In this document: in pieces, positions 1-7,933 of the stretch
How positions within the stretch are numbered: position 1 is the first letter of the stretch
How the letters are laid out: each line of letters begins with the position of its first letter
Source: Paludibacterium sp.
GTDB lineage: Bacteria > Pseudomonadota > Gammaproteobacteria > Burkholderiales > Chromobacteriaceae
Direction: 5' to 3'
DNA: 64,000 nucleotides
Assembly: GCF_019232825.1 (NCBI RefSeq)
Contig: NZ_JAFAND010000139.1
Coordinates: forward strand, 1-64,000
The notes under the pieces: model-generated
Databases searched by the model: none
Seen by the model: only the letters and a program-made list of their open reading frames with translations
Told to the model about the DNA's origin: nothing
Translations under genes and position numbers: made by a program

Positions 1-158
1 CAACTCAAGCGGCTATCGAAAATCAGCCGGCGCACGTCGGGGTTGGGGTGGGCTTGCCGCGGTTCGCATAAGACCGAAATCAGCGTCAGTAACTGCTGCT
101 GACGCAGACGGCGGTTTGTCGGGGTGGAAGGAAGTGCATTAACATCGTGAATAGCCAT
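1..158 (-). CDS. Unrecognised protein, 3' end outside the window
   Basis: An open frame begins at an ATG (158-156) and runs off the left edge after 52 codons. A clear ribosome binding site, CAGGAG, lies 5-10 bases upstream of the ATG, which supports a real start. The visible N-terminus (MAIHDVNALPSTPTNRRLRQ, then a leucine-rich stretch and an Arg/Asp-rich stretch) has no signal peptide or membrane segment. I do not recognise a family. It is divergent from the ABC operon starting at 496. Confidence 0.55.
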   Translation of the reverse strand, partial: MAIHDVNALPSTPTNRRLRQQQLLTLISVLCEPRQAHPNPDVRRLIFDSRLS

Positions 159-331
159 GACTTACTCCTGTATAGTGAGTTGCGGTTAGCGGGCTCGGCG
201 GTGGTCTGAACACCCCGGGCCCGCGCCTTTGGCAATGATCCGCCCAAAGCCCCACCAGATTAGTTTGCCCGCCGGGAAACGGCAATTGGGCAGCTTGTCC
301 GTAAATTCTGAAAGTTAAAACGGCGCGAGGA

Positions 332-355
332 CGTGCGTTGCTTCGCGAACGCACG
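332..355. repeat. REP-like palindrome
   Basis: Arms CGTGCGTT (332-339) and AACGCACG (348-355) pair perfectly around an 8-base loop. Read on the minus strand from 360 it begins TGTAGCGTGCGTTCGCG, which resembles palindromes at 11133-11168 and 15159-15195 (core GTAGSGWGC). It is probably one copy of a dispersed intergenic repeat family. Confidence 0.5.
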
Positions 356-362
356 CTACATT

Positions 363-397
363 CGACTCCCGACTCCCGACTCCCGACTCCCGACTCC
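363..397. repeat. Heptamer tandem repeat, 5 x CGACTCC
   Basis: Five exact contiguous copies of the 7-mer CGACTCC. The same unit occurs eight times at 38621-38676. This tract lies about 100 bases upstream of the ABC operon start, so changes in copy number could alter promoter or leader spacing; that is an inference. Confidence 0.9.
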
Positions 398-495
398 CCA
401 CACCCTCGCTAAAAGGCCAGCAGATGCGCGGCGCCTGGCAATGATAAATTCATTTTAAATATCGAAATGAATTTACTTTGCATAAAGAGGGGCGC

Positions 496-1224
496 ATGAA
501 CGCAGCCGTCTCCCCGGCGCGCGCCGAGCCCATCGTGGCGTTGCATGATGCGGGGCGTTTTTTCCAGCTGGGTGAAACCCGCATCGAGGCATTGCGGCAC
601 GTGACGCTGTCGGTGCTGCCCGGCGATTTTTTGGCGATCTGGGGTCCGTCCGGCTCCGGCAAGTCGACGCTACTCAACCTGCTCGGGCTGATCGACGCGC
701 CCAGCTACGGCCGGGTGCTGTTTCGCGGCCGCCCGGTCGACCGCTTGGACGACAACGCGCTATCCGACTACCGCAGCAGTGAAATTGGCTTCGTGTTTCA
801 AAACTTCAATCTGATCCCCGTGCTCACGGCGCTGGAGAACGTGATGCTGCCGCTCTACAACCAGGGCGTGGGCAAGGCCGAGGCGCGCGGCCGCGCAGAG
901 CAATGGTTGCGCAAGGTGGGGCTGGACGGCTTCGTCGACCATCCGCCGGAAAAACTCAGCGGCGGCCAGCGTCAGCGCGTGGCCATCGCGCGGGCGATGG
1001 TGACCGAGCCATCGCTGATCATCGCCGACGAGCCGACCGCCAATCTCGACTCGCAGACCAGTTGCGAGGTGATCGATCTGATGCACACGCTCAATCAGAA
1101 AACCCGCGTGACCTTTGTGCTCTCCACCCACGATCCGCGCCTGCTGGCGCGCGTCAGCCGCCATCTGGAATTGCGCGATGGCCAGATTCATCAGGACACC
1201 GTCGGCGCGGGGCTGCCGTCATGA
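496..1224 (+). CDS. ABC transporter ATP-binding protein, LolD/MacB-type
   Basis: Cytoplasmic ATPase subunit expected to power the FtsX-type permease encoded next. The 242-residue protein has the Walker A motif GPSGSGKST, a Q-loop (FVFQNF), the signature LSGGQRQRVAIARAM, the Walker B LIIADEPTANLD and the switch histidine in STHD, in the usual order for the LolD/MacB/FtsE family. I chose the ATG at 496 because AGAGGGG lies just upstream; a TTG at 478 would add six residues. Its stop codon overlaps the next start in ATGA, so the two are translationally coupled. Substrate cannot be read from the ATPase. Confidence 0.93.
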   Translation: MNAAVSPARAEPIVALHDAGRFFQLGETRIEALRHVTLSVLPGDFLAIWGPSGSGKSTLLNLLGLIDAPSYGRVLFRGRPVDRLDDNALSDYRSSEIGFVFQNFNLIPVLTALENVMLPLYNQGVGKAEARGRAEQWLRKVGLDGFVDHPPEKLSGGQRQRVAIARAMVTEPSLIIADEPTANLDSQTSCEVIDLMHTLNQKTRVTFVLSTHDPRLLARVSRHLELRDGQIHQDTVGAGLPS

Positions 1225-2513
1225 ACCCCATCGTGCTGGCTTGGCGCAACTTGTTGCGCAATCGCCGCCGCAGCCTGGTGACGCTGTTGTCGATCGCCTT
1301 CGGCATCGCCGCGCTGGCGCTGTTCGCCGGTTATACCCAGACCATCTACGTCGGCTTGGCCAACCTGTCGATCCACGGCGAAATGATCGGCCATCTGACG
1401 GTCGAAAAGCGCGGCTGGCGCACCGCGGGCAAGTTGGACCCGGGGCGGTATCTGCTGAGTCCGGCGGAGATTGCGCGGGTCGACGCCATCGTGAAAAAGC
1501 GTCTGCCGCAGGGGCATGTGCTGCCGCGCATGGCGCTCGACGGCATGATCGCCAATGGCCGCAACGGCACCATCTTCATCGCCGAAGGCATCGACCCGCG
1601 CGATCTGCGCCTGGTGCTGGGGCCGCTCTCCGGCGTGTACCGCAATTTGTCGGTCGACAAGCCCGACGGCGTGGCGGTGGGCGAGGCGCTGGCCGGGGTG
1701 CTGGGCCTGCAGCGCGGCAGCGATGCGTCGCTGCTGGTCAGCACCATTCATGGCCAGGCCAACGCCGCCGATGTCGAGGTGAACGACGTGATCAATACCG
1801 GCAATACCGCTACCAACGACAAGTTCCTGCTGGTGCCGCTGGCGTTGAGCCGCATGCTGAAGGATATCGGCCAACAAGCTGAGTGGCTGACGGTGTTGGT
1901 CAATACGCCGGCAACGGCCGGTGGCCGGCTTGACCGCGGCTTGCTGGCCATGCTGACCACGCCGCCCCCGGACGCGCGCCGCACCGCGGCCATGCGCGAT
2001 CGGTTGGCGGCGGATTTCAAGGCCGCCGGCTTGGATCTGGAAGTGCGCACCTGGCAAGACATGTCGTTGTACTACAAGCAGGTCAAGAACATTTACGACC
2101 TGATCTTCACGCTGTTGTTGGCCATCGTGCTGGCAATCGTGGTGCTCTCCATCGCCAATTCGATGAGCATGAGCGTGCTGGAGCGCACGCGCGAGATCGG
2201 TACGCTGCGGGCAATGGGCTACCGGCGCGGCCGGGTGGTGCGGCTGTTCGTCATCGAGGCCTGCCTGGCGGTGTGGCTGGGCTGCCTGCTCGGGCTCTTG
2301 CTGTTTTGGCTGGCGAGCCAAGCGGTCAACGCCGCCGGCATCCAGTACGTGCCGCCGGGCAACAGCGTGCATGTGCCGCTGTTCATCGATTTCGACCCGC
2401 TGCGGACGGTGCTCGCCATGCTGCTGTTGGGCACGCTGAGTGTGGCGGCGGCATGGCTGCCGGCGCGCAAGGCGGCGCGGCAGATGATCACGGTGTCGCT
2501 GGCGCATAGCTGA
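1221..2513 (+). CDS. FtsX-family ABC transporter permease
   Basis: Inner-membrane permease of 430 residues with MacB/LolC-type layout: one transmembrane segment near residues 18-40, a large periplasmic domain (about 45-285) and three C-terminal segments (about 290-312, 338-365, 394-413). Between the second and third is the family-typical ERTREIGTLRAMGYRR coupling motif. The permease is not fused to its ATPase as in MacB, and no second permease is present, so it probably works as a homodimer with the ATPase at 496. MacB-fold transporters move lipoproteins or peptides by mechanotransmission across the periplasm rather than through the membrane. The LolA-like and outer-membrane-type genes that follow suggest a lipid or lipoprotein cargo, which is inference. 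Confidence 0.9.
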   Translation: MNPIVLAWRNLLRNRRRSLVTLLSIAFGIAALALFAGYTQTIYVGLANLSIHGEMIGHLTVEKRGWRTAGKLDPGRYLLSPAEIARVDAIVKKRLPQGHVLPRMALDGMIANGRNGTIFIAEGIDPRDLRLVLGPLSGVYRNLSVDKPDGVAVGEALAGVLGLQRGSDASLLVSTIHGQANAADVEVNDVINTGNTATNDKFLLVPLALSRMLKDIGQQAEWLTVLVNTPATAGGRLDRGLLAMLTTPPPDARRTAAMRDRLAADFKAAGLDLEVRTWQDMSLYYKQVKNIYDLIFTLLLAIVLAIVVLSIANSMSMSVLERTREIGTLRAMGYRRGRVVRLFVIEACLAVWLGCLLGLLLFWLASQAVNAAGIQYVPPGNSVHVPLFIDFDPLRTVLAMLLLGTLSVAAAWLPARKAARQMITVSLAHS

Positions 2514-2539
2514 GCATTCATGGGAAAGGCGGTGAGGGC

Positions 2540-3277
2540 GTGAGAGGGGTGACGATGCTGTTGGCCGGCCTGTTGCTGGCGGGCGCGGGGAGCGTGTTGG
2601 CGGCGCCGGACGCGCAGACGCTGTTGCGGCGTTCCGATCTGGCGCGCGGCGGCGATCTGCCCGGCTTGGCCTGGGAGGTGCGGCTCGTCAACACCGGCAG
2701 CGGCAGCGACGGCGAGCCGCCGATGCGGGTGGCGGTCAGCGCCACGCGCGTTGCGAGCCTGGCCGAGGTGATCGAGCCGCAAAGCAACCGCGGTTCGAAA
2801 ATGCTGCAAGTGGACCGCAATATGTGGCTGATGAAACCCGGCCTGAAAAAGCCGGTGGCGATCTCACCGCGGTTGCGGCTGACCGGCGAGGCGGCGATCG
2901 GCGATATCGCCGCCACCAATTACGCCAAAGACTATCGCGCCACCTTGCTGCGCGAAGAGGCGGTCGACGGCGAGCCTTGCTACGTGCTGGACCTGAAGAG
3001 CGCCAACAAGCAGAGCACCTACGACAAGATCGTCTATTGGGTGTCGGCTGCGCGCTTGGTGGGCGTGCGCGCCCAGTTTTTCAGCCTGTCGGGCAAGCTG
3101 CTCAAATCGGCGACCTTCCAGTACGACAACACCGTCCAGGCGGGCGACCAGCGCATCGCCTTCGTCAGCGCCATGCAGATCGACGATGCCTTGACCGACG
3201 CCCGCACCACGCTGAAATACAGCAAGCTGCGCGTCAAGGCGTTTGCCGATGCCGAATTCCAGCCGGACAACCTTTAA
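2540..3277 (+). CDS. LolA-like outer membrane lipoprotein-sorting protein
   Basis: Predicted periplasmic protein of 245 residues with an N-terminal signal peptide (hydrophobic core LLAGLLLAGAGSVLA, then AAPD). The rest resembles the LolA-like family often annotated as outer membrane lipoprotein-sorting protein: an unclosed beta-barrel that carries a lipid moiety, with segments such as GSKMLQVDRNMWLMKPG and a C-terminal half rich in alternating hydrophobic residues. The GTG at 2540 keeps an arginine ahead of the hydrophobic core; an ATG at 2555 has the better ribosome binding site (GAGAGGGG) but would leave no basic n-region. Its 3' end overlaps the next gene by 29 bases. A shuttle between the permease and the outer membrane is the natural guess. 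Confidence 0.8.
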   Translation: MRGVTMLLAGLLLAGAGSVLAAPDAQTLLRRSDLARGGDLPGLAWEVRLVNTGSGSDGEPPMRVAVSATRVASLAEVIEPQSNRGSKMLQVDRNMWLMKPGLKKPVAISPRLRLTGEAAIGDIAATNYAKDYRATLLREEAVDGEPCYVLDLKSANKQSTYDKIVYWVSAARLVGVRAQFFSLSGKLLKSATFQYDNTVQAGDQRIAFVSAMQIDDALTDARTTLKYSKLRVKAFADAEFQPDNL

Positions 3278-4376
3278 GCGCCTTGCCGGGACGCTGACGC
3301 TGTGGCTGGCGCTGACGGCTACGGCGCGCGCCGACGACGATGACGGCTGGACGCACGATGCCGTGCTGGAATCCTGGCTGTATGCCGGCGTTTACCGGCT
3401 GACCCAGCCGTTGCCGCTGCCGCGCTGGCAGGATAACGCCGAAGGCCGGCTGGATCTGTCCGCGCGCCATGACGGGCTGCGCCTCATGCTGGCGCCGCGA
3501 TTCACCGGGCAGCGCGCTTGCCCGCCCGCGGGCGCGGACTGTCAGAACACCGATCGGCTCCGCCTCAACCAAGGTTTCGCCAGCTGGGCCAGCGGCAGCG
3601 ATCAATGGGTGGTGGGGCGGGAGCTGCTGAGTTGGGGGCCGGCCCAGTTCCGTTCGCCCAGCAATCCGTTCTATTTCGACAGCGGCCGGACCGACCCGCT
3701 GGCGGATACGCCCGGCATCGACCTGGCGCGCTGGACGGTCAGCGACGGCGGCTGGCGCTGGAGTTCGGTTTACGTCGGCGATACCCGCACCGTCGCCGCG
3801 CCGCGTCAGCGCGATACCTGGCTTTTCAAGGCGGACCGTCAGACCGACGACGGGCTCTACAGTCTGATCGCCAGCCAGGCGAGCGCGCAGCATCAAGGGC
3901 CGTTTTGGGGCGGATTCGCCCAGTGGAGCCTGAACGACGCCTGGCTATTCTACGGCGAGGCGTCGCTGCAACGCGGCGGCGCCGATGACGTGGGGCGCTG
4001 GCTGACCGGCGCGAGCTATACCGCCGAGGGCGGGCATATTCTGTCGGCGGAGTACCTGTTCAACGGCGCCGGCCTCAGCACGACGGGCGATATCTCGCCG
4101 TTGCTGCAGGCCGCGCCGCCCTCGCTGCTCAACCGCCATTACCTGTGGGCGAGCGTACAGAGCAATCCGCAGGCGCTGGCGCGTTATTGGCGGCTGGAAT
4201 GGCGCCGTAACCTGGACGACCGCAGCACCGGGTGGGTGCTGTACGGCGAGAAACGGCTGCAAGCGCGGCTGTCGGGCTTCGCCATGCTGACGCTGGGCGA
4301 GGGCGGCGCGGGCAGCGAGTTCGGCGGCTTGTACCGCTCGGGCGTGACGCTGGGCCTGAAGCTCTACCTCTTGTGA
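3249..4376 (+). CDS. Predicted outer-membrane beta-barrel protein
   Basis: A 375-residue exported protein: signal peptide ending near ATARA, then an acidic start (DDDDGW) and many alternating, aromatic-rich strands (for example WVVGRELLSWGP, WLFKADRQTDDG, YWRLEWRRNLDD), ending in LGLKLYLL, which suits a barrel's last strand. I do not recognise a named family. I use the ATG at 3249, which overlaps the LolA-like gene. It closes the operon with the ABC permease and LolA-like protein and would be the outer-membrane terminus of the path. It overlaps the convergent LysR gene by 13 bases. Confidence 0.7.
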   Translation: MPNSSRTTFKRLAGTLTLWLALTATARADDDDGWTHDAVLESWLYAGVYRLTQPLPLPRWQDNAEGRLDLSARHDGLRLMLAPRFTGQRACPPAGADCQNTDRLRLNQGFASWASGSDQWVVGRELLSWGPAQFRSPSNPFYFDSGRTDPLADTPGIDLARWTVSDGGWRWSSVYVGDTRTVAAPRQRDTWLFKADRQTDDGLYSLIASQASAQHQGPFWGGFAQWSLNDAWLFYGEASLQRGGADDVGRWLTGASYTAEGGHILSAEYLFNGAGLSTTGDISPLLQAAPPSLLNRHYLWASVQSNPQALARYWRLEWRRNLDDRSTGWVLYGEKRLQARLSGFAMLTLGEGGAGSEFGGLYRSGVTLGLKLYLL

Positions 4377-5296
4377 TCCGTGGGGCGCACGGCCGCGCGC
4401 TCACCGCCAAAGCGCGCCGCCAGAAAGTCCAGCATGGCGGCGAGTTTGGCCTGATGCTGGCGGCCGGCGGGGAAGAGCGCGGTGAGCGGCAGGGTGTCGT
4501 TGGCGCGCCAGGGCTGCAGGATCTCGATCAAGCGGCCGTCGTCGAGCGCCGGCTGCAGTAGAAAAGCGGATTGGCGGACGATGCCGCCGCCGGCCAATGC
4601 CAGGCTCAGCAGCGACTCGGCGCTGTCGACGGCCACGCGCGCGCTGACGCCGATCCATTGCGGCTGGCCGTCGATCATGAACGGCCATTGATCGGCGTTT
4701 TCGCTCTCGGCCACGGACAGGCATTGATGGCGCGCCAGGTCGGCCGGGTGGGCGGGCGTGCCGTGCCGGCGCAAATAGGCGGGGGCGGCGCAGACCTTGC
4801 GCGGCATGATGGCGAGCGGCCGCGCCACTAGCCGGTCGGCCGCGCCGAGCGGTCCGAGCCGCAGCGCCAGGTCGTAACCCGCGCCGGCGACGTCGACCAG
4901 CCGGTCGGTCACCGACACGTCCAACCGCACTTCGGGATATTGCGCCAAGAAATCCGGCAGAACGGGCAAGAGCAGCTGATTGCCGAACGCCGTGCCCACG
5001 GTGATGCGCAAGGTGCCGTGCGGCGCGTTGCGTCCGGCGCGCAGATCGGCCTCGGCCTCGGCCAAGTCGTCGATGATGCGCCGCGCGTGGGCGATGAAGC
5101 GTTCGCCGTCCGCCGTGGCGACGACGCGCCGGGTGCTGCGTTCGAATAACCGTGTGCCGAGCCGTTTTTCCAGCCGGTCGACGGTCTTGGACAGCGCCGA
5201 CGGCGTGAGTCCCAGCGTGTCGGCGGCGCGGGTAAAGCTGCCGCTCTGTCGCAGTTGCAGCACGGCAAGCAATTCGGCGGTTTGGGTGGTGACCAT
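4364..5296 (-). CDS. LysR-family transcriptional regulator
   Basis: 310 residues with the N-terminal winged helix-turn-helix of the family (SGSFTRAADTLGLTPSALSK, then VDRLEKRLGTRLFERSTR) and a C-terminal effector-binding domain of periplasmic-binding-protein fold beginning near residue 90 (GTLRITVG). This is the CrgA-like subgroup by general look. It faces the DinB gene at 5392 across about 95 bases, so that pair is the most likely target. The effector is unknown. Confidence 0.9.
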   Translation of the reverse strand: MVTTQTAELLAVLQLRQSGSFTRAADTLGLTPSALSKTVDRLEKRLGTRLFERSTRRVVATADGERFIAHARRIIDDLAEAEADLRAGRNAPHGTLRITVGTAFGNQLLLPVLPDFLAQYPEVRLDVSVTDRLVDVAGAGYDLALRLGPLGAADRLVARPLAIMPRKVCAAPAYLRRHGTPAHPADLARHQCLSVAESENADQWPFMIDGQPQWIGVSARVAVDSAESLLSLALAGGGIVRQSAFLLQPALDDGRLIEILQPWRANDTLPLTALFPAGRQHQAKLAAMLDFLAARFGGERAAVRPTDHKR

Positions 5297-5391
5297 ATTG
5301 CTGATTTTATTTCATGAATCGATTTCCGTTAACATGGATTAATGCGCTCTGCAGATTTAATACACTGAGCGCTTTCCCAAGGAGATCGACG

Positions 5392-5901
5392 ATGCTGACG
5401 CTGCTGCAGACCTTATGGCGCTATAAAGCCTGGGCCAACGACAATCTATTCGCCGCGCTGGCGGCGAACGAGGCGCGGCTCGCGCCCGCCGATTTCGTCA
5501 CGGCGGTGCGTCTTCTCAATCACGTCTGGCTGGTGGAGCAAATTTTTCAGGCCAACTTGCTGGGGCACAGCCACGATTATCGCGCGCTCAACACGCCGGA
5601 CACGCCGCGGCTCGACGATCTCTTGCAGGCGCAGCGCGCCAGCGAACACTGGTTTGCCGATTATCTGGCCGGCCTCGCGCCGGCGGCGTTGGATGAACGG
5701 CTGGACTTCGTCTTTACCGACGGCAAGCCGGGCGCGATGACGCGCGGCGAGATGCTGGCGCATCTGGCGACCCACAGCAGCAACCACCGCGGCATGGTCG
5801 GGCGCATTTTGGCTGCAGCCGGCGTGACGCCGCCCAAGGACACGTTGACTGTGTTTCTGCATCGCGCGCAACCGGATCGCGCGCAACCGGAGACGACATG
5901 A
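5392..5901 (+). CDS. DinB-family four-helix protein
   Basis: 169-residue cytoplasmic protein of the DinB/YfiT-like four-helix fold, a family that usually binds a divalent metal through three histidines. Candidates here are in LLNHVW and in the HLATHSSNHRG segment, matching the family pattern. The start at 5392 is set by AAGGAG seven bases upstream; upstream in-frame codons lack such a site. The stop overlaps the next ATG (ATGA), so the ABM protein is co-translated. Family members include thiol transferases and proteins of unknown stress role; no specific reaction can be assigned. Confidence 0.85.
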   Translation: MLTLLQTLWRYKAWANDNLFAALAANEARLAPADFVTAVRLLNHVWLVEQIFQANLLGHSHDYRALNTPDTPRLDDLLQAQRASEHWFADYLAGLAPAALDERLDFVFTDGKPGAMTRGEMLAHLATHSSNHRGMVGRILAAAGVTPPKDTLTVFLHRAQPDRAQPETT

Positions 5902-6236
5902 TGGACGCTTTATTTGCCAATCCGCCGGCGCCGCCTTATTACGCGGTGATTTTCACCAGCCTGCGCCAGTCGGGTGACGAGGGCTACGAGGCGATGTCGC
6001 AGCGCATGAGCGCGCTCGCCGAGGCGTCGCCGGGATTTCTCGGCGTGGAGAGCGTGCGCGATGCGCAGGGCTGTGGCATCACGGTGTCGTATTGGGCGCG
6101 GCTGGAGGATATTCAGCGCTGGAAGGCCGACGCCGAGCATCTGCTCGCGCAGCGGCAAGGACGCGAAAAATGGTACGCGGCCTATCGCACGCGCATATGC
6201 CGGGTCGAGCGGGCCTACGGGTTCGATGCCGAGTGA
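5898..6236 (+). CDS. ABM-domain (antibiotic biosynthesis monooxygenase-like) protein
   Basis: 112 residues with the ferredoxin-like fold pattern of small ABM proteins: YYAVIFTSLR strand, a helix (EAMSQRMSALAEASPGFLGVES), then ITVSYWARLEDIQRWKAD and WYAAYRTRICRVERAY. Members act as cofactor-independent monooxygenases, haem-degrading enzymes or simply as small-molecule binders. The IsdG-type catalytic Asn-Trp-His set is not evident, so haem oxygenase activity is not supported. Coupled to the DinB gene by a 4-base overlap and followed by a strong terminator. Confidence 0.85.
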   Translation: MMDALFANPPAPPYYAVIFTSLRQSGDEGYEAMSQRMSALAEASPGFLGVESVRDAQGCGITVSYWARLEDIQRWKADAEHLLAQRQGREKWYAAYRTRICRVERAYGFDAE

Positions 6237-6243
6237 TCGTCAT

Positions 6244-6278
6244 AAAAAAAAGCCGCTCCCTGCCGGGGCGGCCTTTTT
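6244..6278. terminator. Bidirectional intrinsic terminator
   Basis: GCCGCTCC (6252-6259) pairs with GGGGCGGC (6265-6272); A8 precedes it and T5 follows. It can end the DinB-ABM transcript on plus and the small gene at 6292 on minus. Confidence 0.9.
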
Positions 6279-6291
6279 GCGTCAAGTGCCA

Positions 6292-6600
6292 TCAACCCGC
6301 CTTGGCGCTGGCCTGGGCGGCGTGTTTGGCTTGCAGTTTCTGCGCTTGGCGGTCGCCGTGGCGCGCTTCGGCCGCGGTTTGCGCCGCGGTTTCGGTCGCT
6401 TCCTTCAGCGCCGATTGTCCGGCGCTGCTGATGGTGACCTTGTCGACCACCGGTTGATTGGTGGTGGCCGCGGCGGTGCTTTGGCTGGCGGCTTGCGTCG
6501 TTTCGCCGGCCTTCTCGGTCTGGCCGGCCTGTGCGGTCTGGACGGTTTGCTGCAGCACGGAGGTGCTGTTCACCTGCGGCGTGATGGGGCTAATGGACAT
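6292..6600 (-). CDS. Small Ala/Gln/Thr-rich hypothetical protein
   Basis: 102 residues beginning MSISPITPQVNSTSV with an AGGAGAT ribosome binding site eight bases upstream, which favours this ATG over one further upstream. The middle is low-complexity (Thr, Ala, Gln, Ser), with a DKVTISSAGQSAL motif and a C-terminal Ala/Lys/Gln-rich helix. No signal peptide or membrane segment. The DKVTxSSAG type of motif occurs in small motility-associated proteins of proteobacteria, but I cannot assign a family. Ends at the shared terminator. Confidence 0.6.
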   Translation of the reverse strand: MSISPITPQVNSTSVLQQTVQTAQAGQTEKAGETTQAASQSTAAATTNQPVVDKVTISSAGQSALKEATETAAQTAAEARHGDRQAQKLQAKHAAQASAKAG

Positions 6601-6901
6601 GGAAATCTCCTTGAGTGAGTGCAATCGGCTGCTGTCAAACAGAGCGTATAAGCCCGCTCAACGACGTTTATCGGCAAAACCGCAGAAAACTTTAGAAAAA
6701 TTGTTTGTATCGTAAGCCTTTGAACTCACTATAGATTTCTTATCTGAAGCCAAGGTTAAGACGAGCGTGAATTGAGCGCGTCGGCATGGCGGGTGGCGAA
6801 AATATGATTTTTCTCATCTTTTTGTCACTTTGTTACAGACGGCAACCGGGTATTCGTTATGATATTGTCCTTCCGCATTCTCTTGCCGGCGTGATGAAGC
6901 C

Positions 6902-7933
6902 ATGTCAGAACAACAAAACACACAACCGCGGACGTCTCCGTGGCATGCGCTGCGCGCACGCTGCGTTTATTGGTCGCAACTCTTAGGCCTGGGCGGCCAA
7001 GGGCTGCGGCTGGTGCTCATGCTGGTGTTCGCCGGCTGGGTGCTCAGCGGCATCTACCGCGTCGAGCCCGATCAACAAGGCGTGGTGATCCGTTTCGGCC
7101 GCTGGGTGGAGACCACCACGCCCGGTCTGCATTACCACTGGCCCTGGCCGGTCGAGTCGGTGACCGTGCCGAGCGTTACTCAGATCAACCAGATCCAGTT
7201 GGCCAACTGGTACGAGGGGATGCCCAACGACAACGCCGATCCGCGTCAGAAGCAAATGCTGACCGGCGACGAGAACATCGTCGAGACCGATTGCACGGTG
7301 TATTGGCGCATCAAGGACGCCGGGCAGTTTCTGTTCCGGGTCAAGGATCCTGAAACCGCCTTGCGCGTGGCCGCCGAGAGCGCGCTACGCGACGTGATTT
7401 CCCGTACGCCCATCCAGGCCGCCATGGCCAACCGCCGCCAGCAGGTCGCCGACGCCACGCTCGCCCTGCTGCAGCAATGGCTGGACCAGGAGCAGGCCGG
7501 TATCTGGGTGACCCAGGTGCAATTGCAGCGCGTCGATCCGCCCTCGGCGGTGATCGACGCGTTCAACGACGTGCAGCGCGCCCGCGCCGATCAAGAGCGC
7601 GCCCGCAACGAGGCGCAAGCCTATAGCAACGACGTGCTGCCCAAGGCGCGCGGCGAAGCCGACCGGATCTTGCAGGAAGCCAACGCTTACAAGAGCCAGG
7701 TGGTCAACCTGGCCCAGGGCGAGGCGCAGCGTTTCGACGCGGTCTATCAAAGCTATCTGAAGGCGCGCGACGTGACCGCGTGGCGCCTCTATCTGGAAAG
7801 TGTGGACGAAGTGCTGAAGAAGGCCGGCAAAGTGGTGATCGACGCCAGCGGCAAGAATGGCACCGGCGTGGTGCCCTACCTGCAGTTGCAGGACAAGGAA
7901 AAAGGCAAGGCAGCCGCGAAGGAGGGCCACTGA
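6902..7933 (+). CDS. hflK: HflK-like SPFH membrane protein
   Basis: 343-residue SPFH/prohibitin-family protein: short cytoplasmic N-terminus, one transmembrane segment near residues 35-55 (LRLVLMLVFAGWVLSGIYRV), SPFH domain starting at VEPDQQGVVIRFGRWVE, the HflK-like TGDENIVETDCTVYWRI strand pair, then a long helical region (RARADQERARNEAQAY...). Canonical HflK pairs with HflC to cage FtsH. Here the pair is not beside hflX or purA but heads an operon with metal-ion transporter genes, so it may be a specialised paralogue. The stop overlaps the HflC-like start (TGATG). Confidence 0.85.
   Translation: MSEQQNTQPRTSPWHALRARCVYWSQLLGLGGQGLRLVLMLVFAGWVLSGIYRVEPDQQGVVIRFGRWVETTTPGLHYHWPWPVESVTVPSVTQINQIQLANWYEGMPNDNADPRQKQMLTGDENIVETDCTVYWRIKDAGQFLFRVKDPETALRVAAESALRDVISRTPIQAAMANRRQQVADATLALLQQWLDQEQAGIWVTQVQLQRVDPPSAVIDAFNDVQRARADQERARNEAQAYSNDVLPKARGEADRILQEANAYKSQVVNLAQGEAQRFDAVYQSYLKARDVTAWRLYLESVDEVLKKAGKVVIDASGKNGTGVVPYLQLQDKEKGKAAAKEGH

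Larger units (their letters stand above)
159..495. other. Intergenic region with hairpin and heptamer tract
   Basis: This 337-base stretch separates two divergent genes. It contains an 8-bp-stem hairpin (332-355), five tandem copies of CGACTCC (363-397) and an AT-rich stretch (about 440-485) just before the ABC transporter gene that probably holds its promoter. Open frames here lack ribosome binding sites and family resemblance, so I call no gene. Confidence 0.6.

Noticed and set aside
363-397. Tandem repeats considered as a CRISPR array
   Set aside because: Units are 7 bases and contiguous with no spacers, and no cas genes are present.
903-1220. Upstream extension of the permease frame inside the ATPase gene
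   Set aside because: It would overlap the ATPase gene by over 300 bases in another frame; the ATGA junction at 1221 is a normal coupled start.
5898-6236. ABM protein as an IsdG-type haem oxygenase
   Set aside because: The conserved catalytic Asn-Trp-His set is not evident in the 112 residues.
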